From the NCBI RefSeq assembly GCF_030376615.1, contig NZ_JARRAB010000003.1:62001-126000 (forward strand): DNA of 64,000 bases. Direction: 5' to 3'. Position 1 is the stretch's first letter; each line of letters begins with the position of its first letter. The position numbers and the translations under genes were made by a program. The DNA comes from Pseudomonas sp. sp1636 (GTDB lineage Bacteria > Pseudomonadota > Gammaproteobacteria > Pseudomonadales > Pseudomonadaceae). Positions 8,743-18,161 of the stretch are shown here, in pieces. The notes below the pieces were generated by a model that ran no database searches, had not been told where the DNA came from, and saw only the letters and a program-made list of their open reading frames with translations.

Positions 8743-9630
8743 TCAGTGTTGCCGTTCGACTATATAGCGGGCCAGCTCGCGCAGCGGTTCGGCGGCCTGG
8801 TCGAAGGGGCGCAGGGCATGCAGGGCCTGGTCGCGCAGCTCCAGGGCGTAGGCCTTGGCCGCTTCCAGGCCGAGCAGGGCCGGGTAGGTCGGTTTGTCGT
8901 GGGCCTGATCCTTGCCTTGGGTCTTGCCCAGGGTGGCGGTGTCGCTTTCCACGTCGAGGATGTCGTCCTGCACCTGGAACGCCAGGCCGATGGCGCGCGC
9001 GTAGTGGTGCAGGGCTTTCAGGGTGCGCGCGTCGGCCCGGGCGCTGGCCAGGGCGCCGAGGCGCACGCTGGCTTCGATCAGGGCGCCGGTCTTGTGTCGG
9101 TGCATGGTTTCCAGCGCCGCCTGATCGAGTTTGTGGCCGACCGAGCCGAGGTCGATGGCCTGGCCGCCGACCATGCCCGCGGGGCCCGCGGCCTGGGTCA
9201 GGCTGACGATCATTTGCAGGCGCAGTTCGGCGCTCTGTGGGTTGCGCCGGGCATCGGCGAGCACCTCGAAGGCCAGGCTTTGCAGGCCGTCACCGGCGAG
9301 AATGGCGCAGGCTTCGTCGAAGGCCTTGTGGGTGGTGGGTTGGCCGCGCCGCAGGTCGTCGTCGTCCATCGCCGGCAAATCATCGTGTACCAGCGAGTAG
9401 GCGTGGATCAGCTCGACCGCGCAGGCCGCAGCATCGGCGTGCGCCGGCTCGCCGCCAAGGGCTTCGCAGGCGGCGTAGACCAGCAACGGGCGCACGCGCT
9501 TGCCGCCGTTGAACACGCTGTAACGCATGGCCTGGTAGAGCCGCTGCAGTTCGCTGTGCGGGGCTTCGAACAGGCTTTCCAGCGCCGTATCGACGCGGCC
9601 TTGGCACTGCGTCTGGTAGGTCGCGATCAT
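8743..9630 (-). CDS. ispA: (2E,6E)-farnesyl diphosphate synthase
   Basis: Short-chain trans-prenyltransferase making geranyl and farnesyl diphosphate for quinone, undecaprenyl phosphate and haem side chains. The first aspartate-rich motif is [11 protein letters not shown] at residues 82-92 and the second is [12 protein letters not shown], both required for Mg-diphosphate binding. Length 295 aa fits IspA. Its ATG overlaps the xseB stop by 4 bp, the classical xseB-ispA-dxs arrangement. Confidence 0.96.
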   Translation of the reverse strand: MIATYQTQCQGRVDTALESLFEAPHSELQRLYQAMRYSVFNGGKRVRPLLVYAACEALGGEPAHADAAACAVELIHAYSLVHDDLPAMDDDDLRRGQPTTHKAFDEACAILAGDGLQSLAFEVLADARRNPQSAELRLQMIVSLTQAAGPAGMVGGQAIDLGSVGHKLDQAALETMHRHKTGALIEASVRLGALASARADARTLKALHHYARAIGLAFQVQDDILDVESDTATLGKTQGKDQAHDKPTYPALLGLEAAKAYALELRDQALHALRPFDQAAEPLRELARYIVERQH

Positions 9631-9869
9631 GCCTGTCGATCCGCGTCGAAGGGGGCTTCCTCCAGCTCGCCGTCGCGCTCCATCAGAATTTGCACCTTCT
9701 GCTCGGCCTGAGCCAGGGCGGCCTGGCAGTCGCGAGTCAGGCGGATACCCTGCTCGAAGGCGCTCAGCGAGTCTTCCAGCGACAGCTCGCCGTTCTCCAG
9801 GCGTTCGACCAGGTTTTGCAAGTCGGTGAGGGACTGCTCGAAGTCGAGCGAGGCTTTTTTACGGGCCAT
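9627..9869 (-). CDS. xseB: Exodeoxyribonuclease VII small subunit
   Basis: Small partner of XseA in the single-strand-specific exonuclease VII. The 80-aa protein has the family core [26 protein letters not shown] and a two-helix coiled-coil character. It is the first gene of the xseB-ispA-dxs set; xseA is not in the window, as is normal. It overlaps ispA by 4 bp. Confidence 0.96.
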   Translation of the reverse strand: MARKKASLDFEQSLTDLQNLVERLENGELSLEDSLSAFEQGIRLTRDCQAALAQAEQKVQILMERDGELEEAPFDADRQA

Positions 9870-9952
9870 GGCGGGTATTCTCTGGCGGGGTTCACAACCG
9901 GCGCGACACTAGCAGAGCCATGCCGCGCGGGCAAATTGATGCGCGCCGCGGA

Positions 9953-10729
9953 TCACCTTTGGCCCGCGAAATAGGTCGCCCAAAAATAGTAGAGGGTCAT
10001 GCTGGCCCCCACCAGAATGACCAAGGCGCGCAGCAGCGCTGGCGGCAAGCGTTGGCCCAGGGCGCCGCCGGCATAGCCGCCGAGGGTCGCGCCGGCCAGC
10101 AGGATCGCCAGCTCGTACCAGCTGACCCGCCCGGCGACGATAAAGGTGAGGCTGGCGACGCTGTAGATCACCGCCGAAATCAGGTTTTTCAGGGCATTGG
10201 CGCGGGCCAGGGGGTGGCCCTCGATGGCAAACGCCGCCAGTTGCAGGATGCCCATGCCGGCGCCGAAATAGCCGCCGTAGACCGATACGCCGATATGCGC
10301 GGCGAGCGACAGCTTGTTGTGCGGCGGTTGCGCGGCCTCGGCGCGGCGTGCGGCCAGCCAGCGGCTGAGCCAGGGGCTGGCGGCAAACAGCACGGTGGCG
10401 GCCAGCAGCAGCCAGGGGATCAGATTGGCGAACACGTCGTCGCCGCCGGTCAGCAGCAGCAGGCCGCCGAGCAGGCCGCCGCATAAGCCGGCCCACAGCA
10501 ACGGCAGCAGATAGCGGCCCAGTGGGCGCAACGAGGCGCGTGCCGCCCAGGCACCGGCCAGGCTGGCCGGCCATAGGGCCACGGCATTGGTGGCGTTGGC
10601 GGTGACCGGTGGCAGGCCGGCCGCGAGCAGGGCCGGAAAGGAGAAAAAGGTACCGCCGCCGGCCAGGGCATTCATGCCGCCGGCGGCGCAGCCGGCGAGG
10701 ATCAGCAGCAGGATGTCGGGTGGACTCAT
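9953..10729 (-). CDS. TauE/SafE family permease
   Basis: Integral membrane protein with about eight hydrophobic segments in two repeats, each with the family's glycine-rich motif: AGCAAGGMNALAGGGTFFSFP near the N-terminus and YGGYFGAGMGILQLA in the middle. The family (PF01925) exports sulfite, sulfoacetate or other organosulfur anions; the substrate here is unknown. The frame is open for 8 more codons to 10753; I prefer ATG 10729 (MSPPDILLL). Neither start has a good ribosome-binding site. Confidence 0.9.
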   Translation of the reverse strand: MSPPDILLLILAGCAAGGMNALAGGGTFFSFPALLAAGLPPVTANATNAVALWPASLAGAWAARASLRPLGRYLLPLLWAGLCGGLLGGLLLLTGGDDVFANLIPWLLLAATVLFAASPWLSRWLAARRAEAAQPPHNKLSLAAHIGVSVYGGYFGAGMGILQLAAFAIEGHPLARANALKNLISAVIYSVASLTFIVAGRVSWYELAILLAGATLGGYAGGALGQRLPPALLRALVILVGASMTLYYFWATYFAGQR

Positions 10730-11043
10730 GGCGTGCTTCGCACAAAAGAACACAGCTTACGCAGGTCGCCGACGGCGGCCAAGCGGGTAGCCGTCTGGCC
10801 GATCAGGCAATGGTGCGCGCCGCGCTATTCGGCACGGCGGCGGATCGGCGGCTGAGCGCATGGCGCCGTTCGTGACCGAGGTCATCGACAAACGCGAGGC
10901 AATCGCCATGCTGCAGCGCCTGGCGAGAAGCTTCGGCGCGGCACGTCCGCCCGGCGCGGAACTTCGAGTCTGCTGTGCAGGGATAACCGGGTGAGTCTTG
11001 GCGGTTGCGCCGTCAATCAAGTCGTTGAGGAGGCGTTATTCCG
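10730..11043. other. Spacer with a short, possibly degenerate reading frame
   Basis: This 314-bp gap separates two divergent genes. The only coding-like stretch is a 44-codon + strand frame from ATG 10860 to 10994 (MAPFVTEVIDKREAIAMLQR...), which lacks a ribosome-binding site and which I do not recognise. The right end carries the ribosome-binding site of the next gene (GAGGAGG at 11027-11033). No RNA gene or terminator is evident. Confidence 0.4.
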
Positions 11044-12021
11044 ATGAGTACAGAGACCCCGTGGCAGGGGCGGCGTTATTACCCCATCAGCCAGTATTTT
11101 CGCCGGCGCTTCGGGGAACGGGTGGCCAAGATCTCGGTGAGCGTTGCCGAAACCTGTCCCAATCGCAGCTCGGCTAATGCAATAGACCCCTGCATCTTTT
11201 GCGACGAATGGGGCTCGGCCGCTTATCCCCTGGAAAAGGATCGTGGCTTGCTGGAGCAGATCCGCTTCAACAAGAGCCTGGTCAGCCGCCGGCTCAAGAG
11301 TCAGCGTTTTCTGGTGTATTTCCAGTCCTATACCAACACCCTGGATAAAGTAGAAATTCTCCGCCAGCGTTTCGAAACGGCGCTGGCGGAAGACTATGTC
11401 GATGGCCTGGTGGTGGGAACCCGTCCCGATTGCCTGCCGCGACGGATATTCCCGCTGCTGGAGGAAATGAGCCAGCGCAGCTATGTCATGGTGGAGCTTG
11501 GCGCCCAGAGTTTCTTCAACGACCAGTTGGAGTTTCTCAAGCGCGGCCACAGCGCAGAAAAGAACATCGAGGCGGTTTGTGCGCTGGCCCGGCACAGCCA
11601 TGTGGATATTGGCGTGCATTTGATTTTCGGCATGCCTGGCGAGACGCCACAGCGACTAATCGAGACGGCGCGGATTATTAATAACTTGCCGATTTCCAAT
11701 GTGAAGCTGCACAACCTGCATGTGCTGACCAACACGCCGCTGGCGGAGATGTATCGGCGCGGTGAGTTTGTGCCCGACGAACTCGATGCCTATGCCGACA
11801 AGGTCATCCTGTTCTTGCGCCACCTGTCGCCCACTGTCGCCGTGCAGCGCCTGGCCGCGGTCGCCAGCCGTTGGGATGAATTGATTGCGCCCAAATGGAC
11901 CGGGCAGAAGATGCAGCCCATCGACTTTATCGAAATGAAAATGCGCCACGCCGGGGTCGTCCAGGGCGATCTTTATGCCGCCGATAGCATGCCCGAGCGC
12001 ATCTTGCTGGCCAGCGGCTAA
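11044..12021 (+). CDS. Radical SAM protein, TIGR01212/YhcC family
   Basis: Radical S-adenosylmethionine protein of the YhcC type, known as a family but without an agreed substrate. The 4Fe-4S cluster ligands are Cys38, Cys50 and Cys53, in the spaced form C-x11-C-x2-C typical of this family rather than CxxxCxxC. Downstream are VGTRPDCLP and the glycine-rich GVHLIFGMPGET. Length 325 aa is normal. Strong GAGGAGG upstream. It is monocistronic, convergent with the hemerythrin-GGDEF-EAL gene 38 bp away. Confidence 0.92.
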   Translation: MSTETPWQGRRYYPISQYFRRRFGERVAKISVSVAETCPNRSSANAIDPCIFCDEWGSAAYPLEKDRGLLEQIRFNKSLVSRRLKSQRFLVYFQSYTNTLDKVEILRQRFETALAEDYVDGLVVGTRPDCLPRRIFPLLEEMSQRSYVMVELGAQSFFNDQLEFLKRGHSAEKNIEAVCALARHSHVDIGVHLIFGMPGETPQRLIETARIINNLPISNVKLHNLHVLTNTPLAEMYRRGEFVPDELDAYADKVILFLRHLSPTVAVQRLAAVASRWDELIAPKWTGQKMQPIDFIEMKMRHAGVVQGDLYAADSMPERILLASG

Positions 12022-12058
12022 GGGCGGCCGGGGTGGGGCGCCTGCGAGCCAGGCGCAC

Positions 12059-14047
12059 TCAAGCTTGCAAGCTTGCTGCCAGCCAGCGTGGATGGGGTTT
12101 CCAGGTGCGTTTCCATTCGATGAGCGCTGCTGCCGGCATTGGCTTGGCGATGGCGTAACCCTGCGCCACCGTGCAGCCAAGACCGATCAGCACTTCGCCG
12201 TGGCGTACCGTTTCCACGCCTTCGGCCACCAGGTTGCGATTGAATGCCCTGGACAGGCCGATAATGGCGCGCAGAATGGAAATGTTGCCATTATCCTGCA
12301 GTGAATCCAGGACAAAGCCTTGGTCAATTTTCAAGGTTTGTACGGGCAGTTGCTTCAAGTAGGAAAGGGACGAATAGCCGGTGCCAAAATCGTCCAGGGA
12401 GAAACTGACGCCCAGCGCCTCGCATTGCAAAATAACCTCGGTGGCCTTGTCCAGGTCGCCGAGGGTGGCTGTTTCCAGGATTTCAATGTCCAGTCGTTGC
12501 GGGGCGATATCGGGGAAGCGCGCAAGAATGGCCTGTAAGCGCCTGACGAATGCGGGGTGGAGCAGCTGCAGTGCGGCAATATTGACACTCACGTTTAGCC
12601 GCAGTCCCTGCCCATCCCAGCGGCGCATCTCCTGCAGCGCCGCCTCGATCACCCACTCACCGATATCGACAATGATCAGGTGATGCTCGATCGAGGGCAG
12701 GAAGTCACCCGGCTGGAGCAAGCCCTGTTCCGGGTGCTGCCAGCGAATCAGGGCTTCCAGGCCAATCAGCTCGCCGCTGCACAGGTCGACCTTGGGTTGG
12801 TAGTAAAGTCGGAACTGGTCGTTGTGCAACGCCTGTTGCAGCTCTTCCAGCCGCTTCTGCCTGAATCGGTATTGGCGTTGCTCACCCGCCTCGAGAAATA
12901 ACCAACTGCCCCTGGCCTCCTGCTTGGCGTGGAACAGGGTCTGGTCTGCCTGGCGCAACAGGGTGTCGGCATCGTTGGCGCTGTCGTGCAGAAACAGCAC
13001 GACTCCTGCGGTGAAACTGCTCGTTACCGCTTGGCCGCCCAGGTCGCAGGCCTGCCCAGCGGTCAGGCGTAGCGCCTCCAGCTGTGCGTGCACCTGTTCG
13101 CCGTCCTTGAGCAGCACCACGAATTCATCGCCACTGACCCGCGCCAGTGCTCCGCCCGGGTACAGCGCATCGAGCCAGCGGCGACCGAGCAGACCAAGAT
13201 AACGATCCGCGGCCTCTTCGCCAAAGCGCGCATTCACCTCGTAGAAGTTATCCAGATCCAGCGAGATCAGCGCGCCCTCACCCTCGACCGAACAGTCGCG
13301 TTGCAGGGTTGTCTTGATTTCGCGAATGATGCCGTTGCGGTTCATCAGGCCAGTCAAGGGATCGTAGTAGGCCAGGAACTCCAGTTGTTGCTGGTAATCG
13401 CTGGCCTGCTCTTCCAAGGCCTGGCGGATGTGCTGCTGCTGCACGCGGGTCAGTTCTTCTTCAACTCTCAAGCGTGCGTTTTGTTCACGCATAAGCTGGA
13501 TGGCCAGGGCCGAGAGCTTGCCGTAGATGTCCAGCAAGCCAGCAACCAGAATGGAGGCGGAACTGTTGAGCTGCTTGTCAGCCCAGACTTTGGCCTGTTC
13601 CAGAGTGTCTCCGCCCTCAACGGCTTGCACCGTCAGGGCCATCTTGCGATCCGAATCCAGAATATGAAACGCCAGCCAGCGGGTGAGGTATTTGAACAGC
13701 GCCGTCAAGACCTCCTCTCGCGGAGCTTGGCGGCCCTGGAATTCCCGGATCTGGGCAAAAAACAATTGATGAGTGTCGTGGTGATCTTGTGTCTGTCGGC
13801 TGTCGGAGAGGGCATGGCGCCATATCTGCTCTTCCTCCTCGAAGTGAAACGCCGCATAGTCCAGCAGCTCATCGAGTACCCGATTGCAGCCCAGCTCCGG
13901 GGGGTTGCAGGCAAAGTGCCGGGCCAGCCGGTTAAGAATCTCCACCAGCGTTTTATGTTGCTGGTCGATCAAGTCGATGCCCGTTTCGAAATTCCGGTTC
14001 CAGGGGAATATTTCGAATACCAGATTTTCGCTGTTGTCTTCTAACAT
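12059..14047 (-). CDS. Bacteriohemerythrin-GGDEF-EAL cyclic-di-GMP protein
   Basis: Cytosolic three-domain protein of 662 aa. Residues 11-140 are a hemerythrin domain with all expected di-iron ligands: His31, His68, Glu72, His89, His93, His128, Asp133. A short coiled-coil-like helix leads to a GGDEF domain (about 250-410) whose signature is SGDEF, a change in the first glycine. The C-terminal EAL domain is intact (EALIRW, DDFGTGYSS, LKIDQGF). Such sensors bind O2 or respond to redox and change c-di-GMP turnover; phosphodiesterase activity is the safer prediction. Start ATG 14047 is chosen for GAGG 8 nt upstream; the frame is open to 14155. Confidence 0.92.
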   Translation of the reverse strand: MLEDNSENLVFEIFPWNRNFETGIDLIDQQHKTLVEILNRLARHFACNPPELGCNRVLDELLDYAAFHFEEEEQIWRHALSDSRQTQDHHDTHQLFFAQIREFQGRQAPREEVLTALFKYLTRWLAFHILDSDRKMALTVQAVEGGDTLEQAKVWADKQLNSSASILVAGLLDIYGKLSALAIQLMREQNARLRVEEELTRVQQQHIRQALEEQASDYQQQLEFLAYYDPLTGLMNRNGIIREIKTTLQRDCSVEGEGALISLDLDNFYEVNARFGEEAADRYLGLLGRRWLDALYPGGALARVSGDEFVVLLKDGEQVHAQLEALRLTAGQACDLGGQAVTSSFTAGVVLFLHDSANDADTLLRQADQTLFHAKQEARGSWLFLEAGEQRQYRFRQKRLEELQQALHNDQFRLYYQPKVDLCSGELIGLEALIRWQHPEQGLLQPGDFLPSIEHHLIIVDIGEWVIEAALQEMRRWDGQGLRLNVSVNIAALQLLHPAFVRRLQAILARFPDIAPQRLDIEILETATLGDLDKATEVILQCEALGVSFSLDDFGTGYSSLSYLKQLPVQTLKIDQGFVLDSLQDNGNISILRAIIGLSRAFNRNLVAEGVETVRHGEVLIGLGCTVAQGYAIAKPMPAAALIEWKRTWKPHPRWLAASLQA

Positions 14048-14360
14048 CCGGGATGCCTCGTTGGCGGTGAAATCATATGAGGCAACAGCAAGGGTCATAA
14101 CGGCTGGTCGGGGTGTGGCAAGCGGGCGCTGCTGGGCCTGAGGCGCATCATACATCCCGATTACGTCCTGACATGGTTGCGGTCAGGTATTTTCCTCCGG
14201 CTGGCTGACCTGCTCGGCGGGGTGGTTGCTATGCGCCGATGCGGCACCGAAACCATCGACTGGATTTTGCATATAGCCGAGGGAAGAAGTCGGGTATTTT
14301 GTTGAGCAAGAGTAGCAGCCGCTTGCAGCGCGCGCCTTGGCGGATCGGCATTTGCAGAGC
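14048..14360. other. Spacer upstream of the hemerythrin gene
   Basis: A 313-bp stretch between the ppa terminator and the hemerythrin-GGDEF-EAL start. It must hold the promoter of the - strand gene, but I see no clear -35/-10 pair, repeat, RNA gene or conserved short frame. Confidence 0.4.
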
Positions 14361-14388
14361 AAAAAAAACCGGCTTGTGGCCGGTTTTC
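14361..14388 (-). terminator. Rho-independent terminator of ppa
   Basis: On the - strand the stem AAAACCGGC / GCCGGTTTT (arms 14387-14379 and 14373-14365, loop of 5) is followed by a run of eight T ending at 14361. It begins 17 bp after the ppa stop. Confidence 0.92.
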
Positions 14389-14404
14389 AGGGGGTGGTGC
14401 CAGC

Positions 14405-14932
14405 TTATTTTTGGTAAGCCGCCACTGCCTTGGTGATTTCGGCGCGGGCCGCGTCGGCGTTGCCCCAGCCTTCGACCTTGACCCACTTGCCTTTCTCGAG
14501 ATCCTTGTAGTTCTCGAAGAAGTGCTTGATCTGCTCGAGCAGCAGGGCTGGCAGGTCGGTGTATTCCTTGACGTCGACATACAGCTGGCTCAGCTTGTCG
14601 TGGGGCACGGCAAGCAGCTTGGCGTCGCCGCCGGCTTCGTCGGTCATGTGCAGCACGCCGACCGGACGGGCGCGGATCACCGAGCCTGGCGCGACCGGGT
14701 ACGGGGTCACGACCAGCACGTCGAGGGCGTCGCCGTCGTCGGCCAGGGTGTTGGGGATGTAGCCGTAGTTGGCCGGGTAGAACATCGGGGTGGCCATGAA
14801 ACGGTCGACGAACAGGCAATCGCTGTCCTTGTCGATTTCGTATTTGATCGGCGCGTGGTTGGCCGGGATTTCGATGGCGACGTAGATGTCGTTCGGCAGG
14901 TCTAGACCTGCTGGAATCTTGCTGTAGCTCAT
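14405..14932 (-). CDS. ppa: Inorganic pyrophosphatase
   Basis: Hydrolyses pyrophosphate to phosphate, pulling biosynthetic reactions forward. A 175-aa family I enzyme with the metal-binding signature DGDALDVLV, the substrate region [19 protein letters not shown] and [16 protein letters not shown]. Ribosome-binding site GGGAG lies 8 nt from the ATG. It is a single-gene unit: its own promoter upstream and a strong intrinsic terminator downstream. Confidence 0.98.
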   Translation of the reverse strand: MSYSKIPAGLDLPNDIYVAIEIPANHAPIKYEIDKDSDCLFVDRFMATPMFYPANYGYIPNTLADDGDALDVLVVTPYPVAPGSVIRARPVGVLHMTDEAGGDAKLLAVPHDKLSQLYVDVKEYTDLPALLLEQIKHFFENYKDLEKGKWVKVEGWGNADAARAEITKAVAAYQK

Positions 14933-14966
14933 GAGTGGCTCCCGGGATGGGCTAAAAAAGTGGCGC

Positions 14967-14973
14967 GATTATA
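14967..14973 (-). promoter_or_regulatory. -10 element of the ppa promoter
   Basis: A perfect TATAAT on the - strand (14973-14968), about 35 bp before the ppa ATG. The hexamer 17 bp further upstream (TAGCCA) is a weak -35, so the -10 call is stronger than the full promoter call. Confidence 0.55.
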
Positions 14974-15007
14974 GGCATATTCCCCGGCGCTGGCTATGCC
15001 GGGGTGC

Positions 15008-15847
15008 CTAGCCATTGGTCGCGTGCTGGCTGTCATTGGGTGTAGTGCGATAGTCCGGGTGCGCCGCCTGCAAGCGCTGCAGACGCGCCAGCGGATCTTG
15101 CCGGTAGAACAGTGCCAGCTGCGCATAGACGGCGGGAAAGGCGTCGGCGAGCAGATCCGGGGCGCTGAAGAAGTACTCGCTGGTGACCGCGAAGAATTCT
15201 GCCGGGTTTTCCGCGGCGTAGGCATCGATGGCGGTTGTGCTGTGCGGGTCGGCGTCGAGCTGGGCATTCATGGCGTCGTAGGCGCTTTGCATGGCGCTGG
15301 CCCAGTCGTCGATGCGCATGTTGCCGTGCAGCGGCGGCAGGCCGTTGGCGACGCCATTGAGCATGTCCAGCTTGTGCGCCAGTTCGTGAATCACCAGGTT
15401 GTAGCCGTCCCAGCCGCCGCCGGCCTGTACGCCAGGCCAGGCGAGGATCACCGGGCCCTGTTGCCAGGCTTCGCCGCTGTGCTCACCCTCCCACTCGTGC
15501 ACCACGCCGCTGGCATCGCGGTGGCGTTGCGGGCTGACGAAGTCGTCGGGGTAGAGGACGATTTCATGAAAGCCCTGGTACCAGTCGAGGTCGGCCAGGT
15601 GCAGCAGCGGCAGTTCGGCCTGCGCCGCCAGGGTCAGGCGGTCGATGGCGTCCAGCTCGACGCCGGGTAGGGCACTCAGGTGTTTGTCGTGCAGGAACAG
15701 CACGGAGCGTTGGCGCAGGCGCTGCTCTTCGCTGTCGCTAAGGCCATCGAGCAGCGGCAGGCGCTGACGCACCGTGGCCCAGGTCGAGAGGTTTAGCGGA
15801 TGGCGGGCAAGGATGCGCCGGCGGCGCCAGGCGCGGAACGACCACAT
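15008..15847 (-). CDS. Zinc-dependent peptidase, MtfA/M90 family
   Basis: Gluzincin-like peptidase related to MtfA, the protein that in Escherichia coli binds Mlc and affects glucose transport. The zinc motif is HELAHKLDMLNG (HExxH), with a downstream acidic region ENPAEFFAVTSEYFF that supplies the third ligand in the family. Length 279 aa is normal. The open frame extends 112 codons further upstream into the acetyltransferase gene; MWSFRAWRRRR at ATG 15847 is the family start. Whether it acts on Mlc-like regulators in Pseudomonas is unknown. Confidence 0.9.
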   Translation of the reverse strand: MWSFRAWRRRRILARHPLNLSTWATVRQRLPLLDGLSDSEEQRLRQRSVLFLHDKHLSALPGVELDAIDRLTLAAQAELPLLHLADLDWYQGFHEIVLYPDDFVSPQRHRDASGVVHEWEGEHSGEAWQQGPVILAWPGVQAGGGWDGYNLVIHELAHKLDMLNGVANGLPPLHGNMRIDDWASAMQSAYDAMNAQLDADPHSTTAIDAYAAENPAEFFAVTSEYFFSAPDLLADAFPAVYAQLALFYRQDPLARLQRLQAAHPDYRTTPNDSQHATNG

Positions 15848-16010
15848 GGCTGATGGGCTCGGGTTGCACGGCTGCCCACCATAAGCGGCGCCTGTGTATG
15901 CGGCAAGCCGCGCGAAGCGGCACAAAGGCTGTCGTGGTACTTGGCAGTGCTGCCCAGGGGCGCCGCGTGCCGCGCTATCGATGGCCGCCGGGGCCGGGTG
16001 CGCCGCCTGA

Positions 16011-16466
16011 TCAGTCGTCGTTGATGGGCAGCACGTAGCTCTTGAACTGCTCGTCTTCGACGAAACCGATCGACTCGTAGACCTTCTGCGCCACCTGGTT
16101 ATCGCGGCTGGTGGCGACGCGCATGCGCACGGCGTTGGTTTCCTTGGCCATTTTCTTGGCGGTTTGCAGCAGGCGGTCGGCAACCAGTTGCCGGCGCGCG
16201 TCTTCGGCGACGTAGATGTCGTTGAGGATCCACACGCGCTTGAGCGCCAGCGAGGAGTAGCTGGGGTAGAGCTGACAGAAACCGAGCAGCTTGTCCTCGT
16301 CGTCGGCCAGGGCCAGGTAGATCACCGACTCCTTGCGGCGCAGACGGGTTTCCAGAAACTTGCGCGAGGAGTCGGGGAACGGCAGTTCGCCGTAGAACTC
16401 ACGGTATTTGACGAACAGCGGGGTCAGCAGATCCAGGTGCTCCAGAGTGGCTGGGACGATACGCAT
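16011..16466 (-). CDS. GNAT-family N-acetyltransferase
   Basis: A 151-aa GCN5-related acetyltransferase. The core has LLGFCQLYPSYSSLALKRVWILNDIYV (strands 4-5), a variant acetyl-CoA loop near EDARRQLVADRLL that lacks the usual RxxGxG/A glycines, and the C-terminal NQVAQKVYESIGFVED typical of the fold. Substrate unknown. Divergent from mpl with 248 bp between them; in P. aeruginosa an ethanolamine-use cluster lies near this point as I recall, and it is absent here. Confidence 0.9.
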   Translation of the reverse strand: MRIVPATLEHLDLLTPLFVKYREFYGELPFPDSSRKFLETRLRRKESVIYLALADDEDKLLGFCQLYPSYSSLALKRVWILNDIYVAEDARRQLVADRLLQTAKKMAKETNAVRMRVATSRDNQVAQKVYESIGFVEDEQFKSYVLPINDD

Positions 16467-16714
16467 GGCGAGCCTCGGCGTTGATGATTGGCTGGGTTGG
16501 CACTGCCTGAGCTATGCCAGCGGACGAGCTGATGCTGCCTAATGCTTTTGGAAAGCGCAATCCAAGCAAGCGTTTGATTGATTTTTCGGTGCCTTGCACT
16601 TTTATTGGCGGCGCCCGGTCTGAGTGGCGCAGCGCGCCGAGATCAAGCGCTGGCCGCTGTGCTAACCTGCGGCGAGTTTTTACCGGGCCTGAGCGCCTGT
16701 TTCAGGGGTTATCC

Positions 16715-18064
16715 ATGCATATCCATATTCTCGGCATCTGCGGCACCTTTATGGGTTCGCTGGCCGTGCTGGCCAAGGAGTTGGGCCATCGCGTCACCGG
16801 TTCCGACGCCAATGTCTACCCGCCGATGAGCACCCAGCTGGAAGCCCAGGGCATCGAGTTGACCCAGGGCTATGACGCCGCGCAACTCGACCCGGCGCCG
16901 GATCTGGTGGTGATCGGCAACGCCCTGTCGCGCGGCAATCCGGCGGTGGAATACGTGCTCAATCAGGGGCTGCCTTACGTCAGCGGCCCGCAGTGGTTGG
17001 CCGACCATGTGCTGCAGGGCCGTTGGGTGCTGGCGGTGGCCGGCACCCATGGCAAGACCAGCAGCAGCAGCATGCTGGCCTGGGTGCTGGAGCACGCCGG
17101 CATGAGCCCGGGCTTCCTGATCGGCGGCGTGCCGCAGAATTTCGGCATCTCCGCGCGCCTGGGCGGCACGCCGTTCTTCGTGGTCGAGGCCGACGAGTAC
17201 GACAGCGCCTTCTTCGACAAGCGCAGCAAGTTCGTCCACTACCGCCCGCGCACCGCGATCCTGAATAATCTGGAGTTCGACCACGCGGATATCTTCCCTG
17301 ATCTGGCGGCCATCGAGCGGCAATTCCATCACCTGGTGCGGACTATTCCCGGTGACGGCCTGATCATTCACCCGACCAGCGAGCCGGCGCTTAAACGGGT
17401 AATCGAGATGGGCTGCTGGACCCCGGTGCAGACCACGGGGGAGGGCGGCCAATGGCAGGCGCGGCTGCTCAGTGACGACGGTTCGCGCTTCGCGGTGAGC
17501 TTCGCCGGCAAAACGGCAGGCGTGGTCGATTGGCAACTGAGCGGTCAGCATAACGTCGCCAACGCCCTGGCGGTGCTGGCGGCGGCGCGGCATGTCGGCG
17601 TGGTGCCGGAACTAGGCATCGCCGCGCTGTGCAGCTTTATCAACGCCAAGCGGCGCATGGAGAAGGTCGCCGAGGTCAACGGCGTGACCATCTTCGACGA
17701 CTTCGCCCACCACCCGACGGCGATTGCCACCACCCTCGATGGCCTGCGCAAACGCATCGGCGCCGCCAAGCTGATCGCCATCGTCGAGCCGCGCTCCAAT
17801 TCGATGAAGCTCGGTGCCCACCGCGCCGGCTTGCCGGAGTCGGTGGCCCAGGCCGATTCGGTGTACTGGTACGCGCCGGCCAGCCTCGGCTGGGATCTGG
17901 CCGCGACCGTGGCTTCGTCCACCGTGCCGAGCCGGGTCTGCGACTCGCTGGAGGCGATCATCGCCGGGGTCAAGGCCGAAGCCGCGCCCGGTACCCAGGT
18001 GGTGATCATGAGCAACGGCGGCTTCGGCGGCCTGCATGGCAAGCTGGCCGGGGCGTTGGCTTGA
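16715..18064 (+). CDS. mpl: UDP-N-acetylmuramate:L-Ala-gamma-D-Glu-meso-DAP ligase
   Basis: Recycles the murein tripeptide by joining it to UDP-MurNAc, bypassing MurC-MurE. The 449-aa Mur ligase shows the N-terminal Rossmann start MHIHILGICGTFMGSLA, the ATP loop AGTHGKTSSSS, the metal region VEADEYDSAF and the C-terminal motif DDFAHHPTAI. The open frame extends 67 codons further upstream; ATG 16715 has CAGGGG before it and matches the family. Its recycling role fits the many peptidoglycan genes in the window. Confidence 0.96.
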   Translation: MHIHILGICGTFMGSLAVLAKELGHRVTGSDANVYPPMSTQLEAQGIELTQGYDAAQLDPAPDLVVIGNALSRGNPAVEYVLNQGLPYVSGPQWLADHVLQGRWVLAVAGTHGKTSSSSMLAWVLEHAGMSPGFLIGGVPQNFGISARLGGTPFFVVEADEYDSAFFDKRSKFVHYRPRTAILNNLEFDHADIFPDLAAIERQFHHLVRTIPGDGLIIHPTSEPALKRVIEMGCWTPVQTTGEGGQWQARLLSDDGSRFAVSFAGKTAGVVDWQLSGQHNVANALAVLAAARHVGVVPELGIAALCSFINAKRRMEKVAEVNGVTIFDDFAHHPTAIATTLDGLRKRIGAAKLIAIVEPRSNSMKLGAHRAGLPESVAQADSVYWYAPASLGWDLAATVASSTVPSRVCDSLEAIIAGVKAEAAPGTQVVIMSNGGFGGLHGKLAGALA

Positions 18065-18073
18065 TGCGGCCCA

Positions 18074-18142
18074 GGGTGGAAAAGCCTTCGGCGTTTTCCA
18101 CCCTACGCAATCCCTGTATGGATAACCGCGCAGCGTTATCCA
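18074..18142. repeat. Two adjacent intergenic inverted repeats
   Basis: First palindrome: GGGTGGAAAA (18074-18083) with TTTTCCACCC (18094-18103), loop GCCTTCGGCG, itself able to pair. Second: TGGATAAC (18119-18126) with GTTATCCA (18135-18142). Both fill the 97-bp gap between mpl and ubiX. Paired elements of this kind recur between genes in Pseudomonas genomes. Confidence 0.75.
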
Positions 18143-18161
18143 CCGAGTCCGAGGAGTTTCG

